Of a DNA stretch of 45,616 nt, positions 8,443-17,981 are shown piece by piece (the stretch's first letter is position 1; the number at the start of each line of letters is the position of its first letter). The stretch comes from Cytophagales bacterium (GTDB lineage Bacteria; Bacteroidota; Bacteroidia; Cytophagales; Thermoflexibacteraceae): positions 1 through 45,616 of the forward strand of contig JAAFJS010000014.1 in assembly GCA_013298985.1 (NCBI GenBank), given 5' to 3'. A program made the position numbers and the translations under genes. Under the pieces are notes generated by a model. The model had not been told where the DNA came from. It ran no database searches and worked only from the letters and a program-made list of their open reading frames with translations.

Positions 8443-8711
8443 TTAGAAAGTTTACCTTCTTTATCTAAAAATCTTTGCTTGCTTACTGTGGTAAGTTGGT
8501 CTGCCATTGCTTTACAAGGTGTTCCATTCAGAGATACCAAAGCCTCACTTGGGTAGATATTATCCACATTGGTAGATAAGGGTACAACTTGACAACGGCT
8601 AAGTACGCCATTGGATATGTTATTGCTAATCACCACCGCAGGACGTTTTTTCTTAATTTCACTCCCCACCGCAGGGTCAAAATTAATCCACCAGACCTCA
8701 CTTCTTTTCAT
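8391..8711 (-). CDS. mazF: MazF/PemK-family mRNA interferase toxin
   Basis: This 106-residue protein begins MKRSEVWWINFDPAVGSE and continues KKRPAVVISN, the signature start of MazF/PemK ribonucleases, with QVVPLSTN and CKAMADQLTTVSKQR following as in the family. These toxins cleave mRNA at short specific sequences when free of antitoxin. The start overlaps the stop of the upstream gene by 4 bp, as is usual for MazEF pairs, and a well-formed promoter lies before the antitoxin. The last 14 codons and the downstream flank are duplicated about 700 bp away. Confidence 0.92.
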   Translation of the reverse strand: MKRSEVWWINFDPAVGSEIKKKRPAVVISNNISNGVLSRCQVVPLSTNVDNIYPSEALVSLNGTPCKAMADQLTTVSKQRFLDKEGKLSNNDMQKVENAIRQQLDL

Positions 8712-8938
8712 GCTTCTACTTCTATTAAAGTTGCCTCAATCCATTCATTTGCCTCTCTTTCTCTTTGGGTATCATTTGCCATGCGTGTATAGCCATCTTC
8801 TAAGTCCCAGGAAGAGGCGGTTGAGATTCTCAATTCTTGCAACATTTTCATCAAGTTTTCATACACTTGTTGTAACTGCTCGCCTTTCAAATTATCTATT
8901 AGGCGAAATACATTGAGTTTAATATCAGCTTCATTCAT
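8708..8938 (-). CDS. Antitoxin partner of MazF
   Basis: This 76-residue acidic protein precedes mazF and overlaps it by 4 bp (ATGA). It is rich in charged helices (LKGEQLQQVYENLMKMLQEL and RMANDTQREREANEWIEATL). The AbrB-type MazE fold is not evident, so it is assigned as the antitoxin by position. The acidic tail would suit neutralisation of the basic MazF dimer. The ATG start lies about 19 nt past the predicted transcription start. Confidence 0.75.
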   Translation of the reverse strand: MNEADIKLNVFRLIDNLKGEQLQQVYENLMKMLQELRISTASSWDLEDGYTRMANDTQREREANEWIEATLIEVEA

Positions 8939-8963
8939 TGTATATTACTGTGTTTAAATAAAA

Positions 8964-8997
8964 CAAAATTACAAAAAATTGACCGTAATTCGTCAAA
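8964..8997 (-). promoter_or_regulatory. Promoter of the mazEF-like operon
   Basis: On the minus strand, TTTG (8994-8997), a 22-nt spacer and TAATTTTG (8964-8971) match the Bacteroidota consensus TTTG-N17-23-TAnnTTTG. Transcription would start about 20 nt before the antitoxin ATG at 8938. Confidence 0.65.
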
Positions 8998-9055
8998 GAA
9001 TGGTGTAAATTTTTAGATTATTTGGCGTTTGATTTTCAAGTCTATGTTCTATTTC

Positions 9056-9145
9056 CCAAATTTTCTACTCTGATAGCTTGCGTTCCTATTGAATTATAAA
9101 TCAAGCTGTTGTCTAATAGCGTTCTCTACTTTTTGCATATCATTG
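9056..9145 (-). pseudogene. Remnant of a second mazF 3' end (repeat copy 2)
   Basis: This is a gap-free second copy of 8353-8442 on the same strand. It contains the codons for MQKVENAIRQQLDL, a stop (TAA instead of TAG) and the downstream flank, but no upstream mazF sequence. It looks like what is left of a second MazEF module, or a partial duplication of the existing one. The rest of the 461-base gap 8939-9399 holds the mazEF promoter, the inverted repeats at 9252-9318, and otherwise nothing recognised. Confidence 0.75.
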
Positions 9146-9251
9146 GTAGGAAATAAAGCCTCCAAATGCAAAGTTTGCTAATTTGATTAATATTCAAGAA
9201 TAAACCGTTCTTTGGAAAACGACTCACAGCAATCTCCATTGTGGGGACTTC

Positions 9252-9318
9252 GACCACTGTTAGCGTTTTCCTACCCTGTTAGTGGTCAAAGACTCCTCAG
9301 TGGAACTGCTAACAGTGG
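9252..9318. repeat. Intergenic palindromic repeat
   Basis: CCACTGTTAGC (9254-9264) is an 11-bp perfect inverted repeat of GCTAACAGTGG (9308-9318). A partial inverted match, AGTGGTC (9281-9287), pairs with GACCACT (9252-9258). The three related arms make alternative hairpins possible. It resembles small dispersed palindromic elements; no gene is present. Confidence 0.6.
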
Positions 9319-9399
9319 TTTGAGAACGATTATTTTATGAAAGCCAATTAAATTATAGGCATTAATTCGCTTACCCAAGCAAAATTATCTATTTTATTT

Positions 9400-10797
9400 T
9401 CATAAAAACAACTCCTCAACCATATCGCCTATCTTGCTCACAGGCTTTATGGCTATCTGAAAGCTGGTGAGGTCAAGCCCTTTGGCGTTAAATTTGGAAA
9501 TATACATGGTTTTAAAGCCTAATTTTTGTGCTTCGGCAATTCTATTTTCTATTCGATTGACCGCACGAATCTCGCCGCCCAGCCCCACCTCTGCCGCAAA
9601 ACAAATTTGGTCGTTTACAGGCACATCTTCCAGCGAAGAAATAATAGAAACGCATACAGAAAGGTCTATGGCGGGGTCTTCTACCTTAAAGCCGCCCGCG
9701 ATATTGAGAAAAACGTCCTGAGAACCCAGCCGATAACCGCCCCTTTTTTCCAATACTGCCAGTAGCATATTGAGGCGTTTGGCATCAAAGCCTGTGCTGC
9801 TGCGCTGTGGCGTGCCATAGGTTGCCGCGCTCACCAATGATTGCACCTCCACCAGCAAGGGACGATTCCCTTCCAGCGTCGTGCCAATGGAAATGCCGCT
9901 AAGTTCGCCATCGCGCTGCGAAAGCAGGATTTCGGAGGGATTGGTAACTTCGCGCAACCCCGAAGAACGCATCTCGTAAATCCCTAATTCTGAGGTAGAA
10001 CCAAAGCGATTCTTGGTCGTTCGCAAGATGCGGTAGCTCAAATGTCTGTCCCCTTCAAACTGCAACACCGTATCTACCATGTGTTCCAGCACTTTGGGTC
10101 CCGCCAGCGTGCCTTCCTTGGTGATGTGTCCTATCAGAAAAACAGGCGTACCACTTTCCTTTGCATAGCGCAACAGCTCGCCCGCGCACTCACGCACTTG
10201 CGAAACACTACCCGCAGGCGACTCAATCGCTACCGTTGTAAGCGTTTGGATAGAATCAACTACCACCAAATCAGGTACTAAATCCTCAATTTGTTTGAAA
10301 ATATTTTGTGTATTTGTTTCAGTAAGTACATAACAGCCTGATTCCGAATTGCTTGATGTAAAACCTTGCTGAGGAATATTCAGCCTTTCTGCACGCATTT
10401 TGATTTGCGCTTCGCTTTCCTCGCCCGAAATATACAGCACTTTGGCATTGGGAATACTCATCGCGATTTGTAGCATCAAGGTCGACTTCCCAATCCCAGG
10501 TTCACCGCCAATCAGTACCAAAGAGCCTGCTACTATCCCACCGCCCAACACTCTATTTAGCTCATTATCAGGCGTAACGACTCTAATTTGTTCCTCATAA
10601 TCAATCTGCGTAATGATTCTGGGCTTGGCGGCAATTTGTAGCGTGCTGGTATTAGATTTCCAGCTTGATTTTTCTTCTTTTTGGATAATTTCTTCTACAA
10701 AAGTATTCCATTGCTGGCATGATGGACATTTTCCCATCCATTTGGGGGATTGGTAGCCACAATGCTGACAAAAAAAGGAAGTTTTTACCTTTGCCAT
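9400..10797 (-). CDS. radA: DNA repair protein RadA (Sms)
   Basis: This 465-residue protein is a RecA-like ATPase that helps process recombination intermediates and branch migration. Domains in order are an N-terminal four-Cys zinc finger (Cys10, 13, 24 and 27), the Walker A motif GGEPGIGKST (97-106), the RadA-specific KNRFG motif (262-266), and a C-terminal Lon-like domain with GGFKVEDPAIDLSV and the ending FNAKGLDLTSFQIA. Length is typical. The ATG start gives MAKVKTSFFCQHCG, with the zinc finger in its usual place. The gene is transcribed away from the mscS-family gene and appears to be monocistronic. Confidence 0.96.
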   Translation of the reverse strand: MAKVKTSFFCQHCGYQSPKWMGKCPSCQQWNTFVEEIIQKEEKSSWKSNTSTLQIAAKPRIITQIDYEEQIRVVTPDNELNRVLGGGIVAGSLVLIGGEPGIGKSTLMLQIAMSIPNAKVLYISGEESEAQIKMRAERLNIPQQGFTSSNSESGCYVLTETNTQNIFKQIEDLVPDLVVVDSIQTLTTVAIESPAGSVSQVRECAGELLRYAKESGTPVFLIGHITKEGTLAGPKVLEHMVDTVLQFEGDRHLSYRILRTTKNRFGSTSELGIYEMRSSGLREVTNPSEILLSQRDGELSGISIGTTLEGNRPLLVEVQSLVSAATYGTPQRSSTGFDAKRLNMLLAVLEKRGGYRLGSQDVFLNIAGGFKVEDPAIDLSVCVSIISSLEDVPVNDQICFAAEVGLGGEIRAVNRIENRIAEAQKLGFKTMYISKFNAKGLDLTSFQIAIKPVSKIGDMVEELFL

Positions 10798-10823
10798 AGT
10801 TATATTTTATTGAAAATAAATGT

Positions 10824-10831
10824 CAAATATA
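10824..10831 (-). promoter_or_regulatory. Probable -7 element of radA
   Basis: TATATTTG on the minus strand matches TAnnTTTG and ends 27 nt before the radA ATG. A good -33 element is not visible at the expected spacing. Confidence 0.4.
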
Positions 10832-10880
10832 GATGAATTTTCAACAAGTATTGATTATTTGAAATGAATTATTTTTTTAT

Positions 10881-11744
10881 TTATATTCCTGACCTTTTTT
10901 CATCAGCAAAAAGCACTAAATTTTTTGGGATAGCCAAGCTAACTCCTTCGTTATCAAAACTTTCTTTGATACTTTTGAGCAAATCTTGGCGCATAATAAT
11001 TGCCGTTAGCTCGTCCTTGCACCACACAAAGGCGCGCAAAGTTACTGCCGCATTGTCCAAACTGTTCACGCGCACCGCCACCTTGCGCTTGCCCGCTTCT
11101 ACGTCCGCAGGTGTGCGTGCGTCCAAGCAATCTCGGTGATTTTCAGCCTCTCTGCCTATAATTTGGATTGCTTTTTCTATATTTGCCTCATAGCTAATGT
11201 TAATATCCACAAATTTGCACACTTTTTCGTCGTGCAGGGTCGTATTGATAATCGTATCTGTGCCAATATTAAAATTAGGAATGATGATGCGTTTGTTTTC
11301 CAAATTCCGAATCGTGGTGTGCCGCAGGTTTACGTCCTCCACAATGCCGTAATACGTTCCCACATAGATAAAATCGCCCACTCGGAACGACTTGAAGCCT
11401 ATGATGAAAAAGCCCGCAATGATATTTGCCACTGCGCGCTGCCCCGCCAAGCCAATCAGCGCCACAAACAAGCCCGCCCCTGCAAAAACGCCCATAGAAA
11501 CTGATTTGAGAGCTGGGATAATATTAAAAATCGTGATAAAACCTGCCAAAAAAAAGAAAAAATCTATTGCATTTTTCAAAAAACGCAAACGTGTCTTGCT
11601 GTCGTTGTCGTCTGTCTTGATGAGATTTTTGACTACATAGTATTTAGCAATTCTTCGCAAGACGTAAAGCCCTATAAATAAGCCAATTACATTTGCGATT
11701 AACAGCTTGTCTATTTGTGCTAACCAATTTTCTAAGTAATTCAT
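10881..11744 (-). CDS. MscS-family small-conductance mechanosensitive channel
   Basis: This 287-residue inner-membrane protein has three hydrophobic segments (about 15-32, 61-82 and 84-130). The third runs into the pore-lining and beta-domain stretch ANIIAGFFIIGFKSFRVGD, which is typical of MscS. The beta domain follows (GIVEDVNLRHTTIRNLENKR and IIPN), then an alpha/beta C-terminal part. The family opens under membrane tension to release solutes during osmotic downshock. Length is close to E. coli MscS. The gene is divergent from the long sensor phosphatase gene, whose predicted promoter lies in the 88-bp gap. Confidence 0.9.
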   Translation of the reverse strand: MNYLENWLAQIDKLLIANVIGLFIGLYVLRRIAKYYVVKNLIKTDDNDSKTRLRFLKNAIDFFFFLAGFITIFNIIPALKSVSMGVFAGAGLFVALIGLAGQRAVANIIAGFFIIGFKSFRVGDFIYVGTYYGIVEDVNLRHTTIRNLENKRIIIPNFNIGTDTIINTTLHDEKVCKFVDINISYEANIEKAIQIIGREAENHRDCLDARTPADVEAGKRKVAVRVNSLDNAAVTLRAFVWCKDELTAIIMRQDLLKSIKESFDNEGVSLAIPKNLVLFADEKRSGI

Positions 11745-11751
11745 GTCAATT

Positions 11752-11784
11752 TTTGTATTTTACTGTCTATTTATTGTATTTTTA
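11752..11784 (+). promoter_or_regulatory. Candidate promoter of the sensor phosphatase gene
   Basis: TTTG (11752-11755), a 21-nt spacer and TATTTTTA (11777-11784) match the Bacteroidota consensus except for the final base. The ATG at 11833 lies 48 bp downstream. Confidence 0.4.
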
Positions 11785-11832
11785 CCTGAAAAACAAATTT
11801 TCACGAAAATCAAACGAATTTTTCCAACAGGA

Positions 11833-14800
11833 ATGAAATATTGGGTCAGTTACATTTTCCTTTTTTTGCTTGGCACTGCGCTATTTGCACAGGAAGATGG
11901 ATTGAATTTTGCGCGGCTTTCGGTAGAAAATGGGCTTTCTAATAACAATGTAAGCTGTGTTTTCCAAGATTCCAAAGGCTTCGTGTGGGTGGGAACGCAG
12001 GACGGACTCAATCGCTATGATGGCTACGAATTTACGCATTTCAAGCACAATCCCCAAGATACTAAAAGTATTTCGAGCAATGTGGTTTTGGCAATTCATG
12101 AAGACAAGCTGGGCAATTTGTGGGTGGGAACGCAAAACGGACTGAACCGATTTGACCACAAAACGCACACTTTTTCTGCCTACAAACACCACAGCGACTC
12201 AGCCAAAAGTCTGATAAACAACAAAATATACGCTATTTTAGAAGACCAAAAGGGCTACTTGTGGGTGGGTACGGAAGAGGGCGTTTCGCGCTTAGACCGC
12301 AAGCGCAGTGGCTTCACACACTTTCGGTTTCCTTCTTTTTTTGATTCGGAAAACAATGTTACTGTCAAAACGATTTTTGAGGATAAAAAAGGCAATATTT
12401 TGGTGGGAACGTATGGCGGCGGCTTGCTTATCAAGTCCGAAAACAAGGATTTTAAGCCTTTGCCTGCGTATCCTGACTCTCTCAAATCTGAGTTTATCCA
12501 ATGTGTTTTCCAAGATTCCAAAGGCAATTACTGGATAGGAACTATGGCAGGCATACGAAAAATAGACGCGCAGAAACGTTTTTCTGCCTTCACGCCTTAT
12601 GCTCCTACTGTAAATGACAGGGATTTGAACCACATCACCACAATTAATGAAGATAAAAAAGGCAATATTTGGGCGGGAACGGCAGGCGGTGGCGTAGCGA
12701 TGATTGCGCCCACACAGCGAGCAAATCAGTATCAAGCAACTATTTACAAAAATACCTTTAAAAATGCACAAAGCCTCAGTCGAGATTTGATAAACCATAT
12801 TTTTGTAGATAAGACGGGCATTGTGTGGATAGCGACCGCAGGCGGCGGCATCAGCGTATATGACGAAGGCAGGGATAAATTTGAGCATTTTTCTTACCAA
12901 ATTGGCGGCACTAACTCCCTGACTAACAACACAATCACTTCTTTTTATGAAGACAAAAACGAAACACTTTGGATAGGAACGGGCGGCGGCGGACTAAATC
13001 GCTATGACAAAAGAACCAAATTTTTTTCAGCCTTTAAAAATAATCCTAACAACAAAAATAGCCTTAGCGACAACTACGTAACTTGCATTTTCCCAAGCAA
13101 GCGAGGTGGGCTTTGGCTCGGTACAAGTAAGGGTTTAAATTATTTTGACGTACAAAAATCTGTTTTTCAAGTATTTAATAAAGATTTGAAAAAAGACGAA
13201 TGGTTAGAAGATGACCACATTATTTCACTTTTCGAAGATTCAGCAGGCATTTTGTGGATTGGTACTTACGAAGGCGGGCTGAACCGCTACGACCCCCAAG
13301 ACCGAACCTTCAAGGCGTTCCAAAATATTGCCGAATTTGCCGAACACACCCTCAGCGACAACATGGTGCAGACCATCATAGAGGACAGGGACGGTTTTTT
13401 GTGGATTGGGACGGGTGGCGGTGGGCTGAACCGCTTTGACAAAAAAGAAGAAAAATTTATGGCTTTCAAAAACAAACCAGAAGACTCGCTTTCCCTCGCA
13501 CACAATAGCGTGAAGTGCATTTATGAGGACAGCAAAGGCACGATTTGGGTGGGTACGCATGGCGGTTTGGACAGATTTGACAGGGCAAAAGGCATTTTTA
13601 TCAATTATGACCGCAAAAATGGGCTTCCCAGCAATACGGTGCATGGAATATTGGAGGATAACAAGGGCTACCTCTGGCTCAGTACCAACGCAGGAATTTC
13701 GCATTTTTGGAGGAACGAAAGCCAGTCTATCACCAACGAATTTCATAACTACGACCAGTTCGATAACCTCCAATCCAACGAATTTAACACAGGCGCATTT
13801 TTTAAAAATAAGGAAGGCAAAATGTTTTTTGGCGGCAATCGTGGTTTTAATGCGTTTTATCCCGATTCTGTGGAAAATAATATCTATAAGCCCAAGGTTT
13901 ATTTTACGCACTTTCGCATCAATGGCAAAAATATCAATAGAAAAACGCCCGATTCGCCTTTGGAAGTTGATATTTCAGAAACGAAAAAGATAGTGCTTAC
14001 ACACGAGCAAAATACTTTTTCCTTTGACTTTGTAGCTTTGAACTATCGCCACAGTGAAAAAAATGAATACCAGTGGAAGCTGGAAGGACATGACAAAGAT
14101 TGGACAAAACCAAGTAAACAGCGCAGTGTTACTTACGCTAATTTGGCTGATGGAAGGTATAAATTTAGCGTGCGCGCCAGCAATAATGATGGCGTGTGGA
14201 GTGAGCAACCCATTGATATTCAGATAGAAATCCAAAAAGCAATTTGGAATACTTGGTGGTTTAAGATTTTGATTGGCTTTGCGATTGTGGGTGTTGTTTT
14301 TGGATTTTACAAAGCCCGCGTCTATCAGATACAGCAGCAGAACAAGCGACTGGAAAGCCAAGTGCAGGAACGCACCTTGGAAATTTCAAAGCAAAAAGAT
14401 GAAATCATGCTGATTAACAATGAGTTGCAGGGAAAGCAAGAAGAAATTTTGGCACAAAAGCAAGACATTGTCGCTAAAAATGAGTTTTTAGAAAAGGCAA
14501 ATGAGCAAATTTCTCAGCGACAGAAGGAATTAGAAAAAAGTTATTCTGATATTCACGTCATTAGCGATATAGGTCAGCGCATTACCTCGCTTTCGCATCA
14601 TCAAGATTTTTTGGCAGAAACGGTTTTTGACAAAATAGCCAATTTAGTAGCTGTAGATATGTTTCGGATAGGTATTTTGGACAAGGAAACCAAGAAAATA
14701 GTGTTTCAGGGCTTTTCGGGAAAGGAGAAAATCTCTACTTATTACCACGATTTTTCTACGCGCGAAGGGCAACACCTTTCGCTTTGGTGTATAGAGCATC

Positions 14801-15852
14801 AAAAAGAAATTATTATCAATGATTTTGACAAAGAATATCAACATTATATCAAAAATGGTAAAATTAATACGTCTATCAAAAATCGTCCTCAATCTGTAAT
14901 TTATTTGCCATTAGTCGTTGAAAATCAGTGTATTGGCGTGATGACTGTCCAAAGTTACCAAAAAAATGCCTACACACAGGAAAATCTCAATATCCTCAAA
15001 ACGCTTTCTATTTTTACCTCCATTGCCGTAGATAACTATCGCAACTACACCGACTTAGTGGAAGCTAAAAAGGAAATAGAGCATAACAATCAGAAAACGG
15101 AAGACAGTATTCGTTATGCCGAAACTATCCAAAAAGCGATTTTGCCTGATGACCATTTCCTAAAAAATGCTTTGGGCGAGTATTTTGTCATTTTTCAACC
15201 ACAGGCAATCGTTTCGGGCGATTTTTACTGGTGCAGGCAGGTGCGAAACAAGGTCTTTCTCGCAGTCGTGGACTGTACGGGGCATGGCGTACCTGGCGCG
15301 TTTATGTCCATCATTGGCAGTACGGTGCTAAACGATATAGTAGTCCAACAAAAAATCCATGAACCCGCCCAAATCTTGGAAGAACTGCATTTTGGCATAC
15401 GCAGCGCACTACGCCAAGAAAATAGGATTAATGACGACGGCATGGACGTGTGCCTGTGTGTGCTGGAAAAAACAGAAAATGAGGGTACAAAACTCACTTA
15501 TTCAGGTGCAAAACGACCGCTTTATTATGTGATTGAGGGAAAGCTGGAAACGCTACAAGCCAACAAACGTTCCATTGGCGGCGGCAGGAATGTGGTACAA
15601 AAACCTTTTGGACAGGAATCTTTGGTGCTGCCGCAGGGCGCAATGATTTATCTATGCACTGATGGATATGCTGACCAAAATAACCCTGAAAAAGAGAAAA
15701 TAGGCTCAGTGCAGCTCAAAGAATGGTTGCAGAGTTTGGCGCATGAAGTAGTTGCTGTCCAAGACATTAGGCTACTCACGAACCTTATTACGCACATGGC
15801 AGACGAAGATGCCCAACGCGACGACATTACGCTGGTTGGTGTGAGAATGTAA
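11833..15852 (+). CDS. Propeller sensor with GAF and SpoIIE-type phosphatase output
   Basis: This 1339-residue protein has a signal peptide (MKYWVSYIFLFLLGTALFAQ), so ATG 11833 is preferred over the longer frame from 11743. About 14 Reg_prop repeats follow, of the form DSKGFVWVGTQDGLNRYD, and would form periplasmic beta propellers. Then come a Y_Y_Y domain (about 720-800), a membrane segment (about 805-824), a long coiled coil (about 833-910), a GAF domain (about 913-1076) and a PP2C-type SpoIIE phosphatase (about 1093-1339). Phosphatase acidic residues are visible in VSGDFYW, VVDCTGHGVPGA, CTDGYADQ and RDDITLVG. There is no histidine kinase or DNA-binding domain. The likely role is to sense an external ligand and dephosphorylate an anti-sigma-antagonist-type partner. 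Its stop codon directly abuts that of the opposing TPR/SpoIIE gene. Confidence 0.92.
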   Translation: MKYWVSYIFLFLLGTALFAQEDGLNFARLSVENGLSNNNVSCVFQDSKGFVWVGTQDGLNRYDGYEFTHFKHNPQDTKSISSNVVLAIHEDKLGNLWVGTQNGLNRFDHKTHTFSAYKHHSDSAKSLINNKIYAILEDQKGYLWVGTEEGVSRLDRKRSGFTHFRFPSFFDSENNVTVKTIFEDKKGNILVGTYGGGLLIKSENKDFKPLPAYPDSLKSEFIQCVFQDSKGNYWIGTMAGIRKIDAQKRFSAFTPYAPTVNDRDLNHITTINEDKKGNIWAGTAGGGVAMIAPTQRANQYQATIYKNTFKNAQSLSRDLINHIFVDKTGIVWIATAGGGISVYDEGRDKFEHFSYQIGGTNSLTNNTITSFYEDKNETLWIGTGGGGLNRYDKRTKFFSAFKNNPNNKNSLSDNYVTCIFPSKRGGLWLGTSKGLNYFDVQKSVFQVFNKDLKKDEWLEDDHIISLFEDSAGILWIGTYEGGLNRYDPQDRTFKAFQNIAEFAEHTLSDNMVQTIIEDRDGFLWIGTGGGGLNRFDKKEEKFMAFKNKPEDSLSLAHNSVKCIYEDSKGTIWVGTHGGLDRFDRAKGIFINYDRKNGLPSNTVHGILEDNKGYLWLSTNAGISHFWRNESQSITNEFHNYDQFDNLQSNEFNTGAFFKNKEGKMFFGGNRGFNAFYPDSVENNIYKPKVYFTHFRINGKNINRKTPDSPLEVDISETKKIVLTHEQNTFSFDFVALNYRHSEKNEYQWKLEGHDKDWTKPSKQRSVTYANLADGRYKFSVRASNNDGVWSEQPIDIQIEIQKAIWNTWWFKILIGFAIVGVVFGFYKARVYQIQQQNKRLESQVQERTLEISKQKDEIMLINNELQGKQEEILAQKQDIVAKNEFLEKANEQISQRQKELEKSYSDIHVISDIGQRITSLSHHQDFLAETVFDKIANLVAVDMFRIGILDKETKKIVFQGFSGKEKISTYYHDFSTREGQHLSLWCIEHQKEIIINDFDKEYQHYIKNGKINTSIKNRPQSVIYLPLVVENQCIGVMTVQSYQKNAYTQENLNILKTLSIFTSIAVDNYRNYTDLVEAKKEIEHNNQKTEDSIRYAETIQKAILPDDHFLKNALGEYFVIFQPQAIVSGDFYWCRQVRNKVFLAVVDCTGHGVPGAFMSIIGSTVLNDIVVQQKIHEPAQILEELHFGIRSALRQENRINDDGMDVCLCVLEKTENEGTKLTYSGAKRPLYYVIEGKLETLQANKRSIGGGRNVVQKPFGQESLVLPQGAMIYLCTDGYADQNNPEKEKIGSVQLKEWLQSLAHEVVAVQDIRLLTNLITHMADEDAQRDDITLVGVRM

Positions 15853-17793
15853 TTAATTCACCCTCACCCCAATTACGGTAACATCATCTACTTGTTGGTG
15901 TTTTTTCCCTATCCAGTCATTAAATGTTTTTTCCACGATTTTGTGTTGCTCCTCCATGCCTTTGGTGTGGTTGTCAGAAAGCAGTTGGCGAAGATTTTTG
16001 GACATGAACTTTTTGTCGTCTGTCCCACCAAACTGGTCAGCGAACCCATCAGAAAAAATATAGAACGTAGTCGGCATGGAAAGGTCTATTTCGTGTTTGG
16101 TAAAGTTCTTATCCTTGCCCCTGCTCAGGTCGCCCACAGGCTGACTGTTCCCTTTAATGTATTGAATTTCACCATTTTGGATATAGAGAAGTTGTGATTT
16201 AGCTCCTGCAAACTCCATTTTCTTTTTTTCTGTATCTATCACGCATAGGGCTATGTCCATGCTGTCGTGGTTATTGGTCGATTCTTGGCTCAGTACATCA
16301 ATCACACCAGCATTCATCGCTTCCAGCACTATATTGGGGTCAGTAATCCCCAAATTAATCACAATATGGTTCAGTAAGTTATTGCCTATCAATGACATAA
16401 ATGCGCCAGGTACGCCATGCCCCGTACAGTCCACCACCGCAAGCACCAGCTTTTTGCCTAAAATCTTGGTAAACCAATAAAAATCACCACTTACAATATC
16501 TCTGGGCTTGAAAAAAACAAAATTTTCGGGCAAATATTTTTTTATCATCTCCTCCGAAGGAATTGTAGCGTCTTGGATTCGCTTGGCATAAGTGATGCTT
16601 GCCGTTACGTCTTCGTTTTTCTTTTCTATGATTTTTTTCTGCTCATTCAGTACATAATTCATTTCTTTTCTTCTCCTGCTCACGCGAAACATCGCAAAAA
16701 GTATTACCACAAACAACGCAAAACCTGCAATTAATACATTAAAAATCAAATTATTAATTTGATTTTCTTTGTTGAGCAAGTCTATTTCGGCTTGTTTTTT
16801 ATTTGCCTCGTGGTTACTGCGTAGTGTACTGATTTGAACGGTGCTTTCGTCATTGAACAGCGAATCTTTGACCTTCATTAACATTTGCTGATATACAAAA
16901 GCGTTTGGATAGTCTTTGCGTTTGGCATAAATTTCGGTCAAAATCTCACTTGTTTTCTTGATAATGTCTTTACTACCCAGTTTTTGGGCAAGCGTAAGGC
17001 TTTCTAAGGCATAATTCAAGGCTTTTTCGTCTTCTCCCTGATTAAGAAAAACTCGGCTCATGTCTGCCTGCGTACCTGCATTGCCCTTCAAATCGCCCAA
17101 TTCATTGCTCAATTTGAGGGACTGTGAAAAATACTCTAAGGCTTCAGGATAGTTGCCCAGCACATCATAGAGCTTCCCCAAGCGGTTCAGGCTGGATTCT
17201 ACCATGGAGAGGTCGCCTAATTTTTTCCGAATAACCAAAGAGCTATCAAAGGCGGCAAGTGCCTGCTCGTACTTTTTTTGCTCTTGATAAATCTCGCCAA
17301 GCCTGATGTAGCCGTAGCCAATACCACGTTGGTCGCCTAATTTTCCAAACTCTTTGATGGCTTTGACCACATAAGATTCTCCTTCTGTATAGTTTTTTTG
17401 GTATTTAAAAATATCGCCCAAATTGTTATAGGAATAGGCGATACGTTGTTTCAAATTATTTTTCTCGGCAATGTGGAGGGCTTTGAGGTAAAACTCTGTC
17501 GCTTCTGGGTATTCGCCAATATTGCGATAGACCACGCCTAAAAAACTATACGCATCTGCCAAACCTGCCTGATATTCAATCTTTTCAGCCAATGCAATCG
17601 CCTCTTTTCCATAGTCTAAGGCTTTGGTAAAGTCGGAATTGCGAAACTGCCAAGTAAGCCCGTTCAAGATTAGCACCCGATTGGTATCCTGAGCAGTGGT
17701 CAATTTTTGCAATAAACTATCCACGATAGCTTTGTTTTGGGCGGCAGTAGTAAAAAAGCTAAAAAGTAAGATAAAAGTAATAATTGGTCGCAT
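15853..17793 (-). CDS. TPR-repeat SpoIIE-type serine phosphatase
   Basis: This 646-residue protein has an N-terminal signal sequence ending TTAAQ, then at least six TPR repeats (about 40-310; for example GVVYRNIGEYPEATEFYLKA). One membrane helix follows (about 347-369), then a short coiled coil and a C-terminal SpoIIE/PP2C phosphatase (about 410-646) with VSGDFYWF, VVDCTGHGVPGAFMS, IFSDGFADQFGG and the ending VDDVTVIGVRVN. The TPRs would lie outside the inner membrane and the phosphatase in the cytoplasm. This is a common Cytophagales signalling layout, probably acting on a STAS-domain partner. It converges with the propeller phosphatase with no base between the stop codons, and the two phosphatase domains are clearly related. 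Confidence 0.92.
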   Translation of the reverse strand: MRPIITFILLFSFFTTAAQNKAIVDSLLQKLTTAQDTNRVLILNGLTWQFRNSDFTKALDYGKEAIALAEKIEYQAGLADAYSFLGVVYRNIGEYPEATEFYLKALHIAEKNNLKQRIAYSYNNLGDIFKYQKNYTEGESYVVKAIKEFGKLGDQRGIGYGYIRLGEIYQEQKKYEQALAAFDSSLVIRKKLGDLSMVESSLNRLGKLYDVLGNYPEALEYFSQSLKLSNELGDLKGNAGTQADMSRVFLNQGEDEKALNYALESLTLAQKLGSKDIIKKTSEILTEIYAKRKDYPNAFVYQQMLMKVKDSLFNDESTVQISTLRSNHEANKKQAEIDLLNKENQINNLIFNVLIAGFALFVVILFAMFRVSRRRKEMNYVLNEQKKIIEKKNEDVTASITYAKRIQDATIPSEEMIKKYLPENFVFFKPRDIVSGDFYWFTKILGKKLVLAVVDCTGHGVPGAFMSLIGNNLLNHIVINLGITDPNIVLEAMNAGVIDVLSQESTNNHDSMDIALCVIDTEKKKMEFAGAKSQLLYIQNGEIQYIKGNSQPVGDLSRGKDKNFTKHEIDLSMPTTFYIFSDGFADQFGGTDDKKFMSKNLRQLLSDNHTKGMEEQHKIVEKTFNDWIGKKHQQVDDVTVIGVRVN

Positions 17794-17981
17794 TGGTCAT
17801 TGGTCTGTTAGGTTATTCCTTACAAAAAATAGAAATCTGAGGGGGCGGTGATATTAGTATTTTTGTAAAAGTCTATGTTAGATTTTTAGCAAATAATGAG
17901 CCGATAATCTAACTTCAAATTTATATTATTTTTGGAAAAAAATAACGTAATCAAATAAAAAAAAACGTAAAAACCACTATT

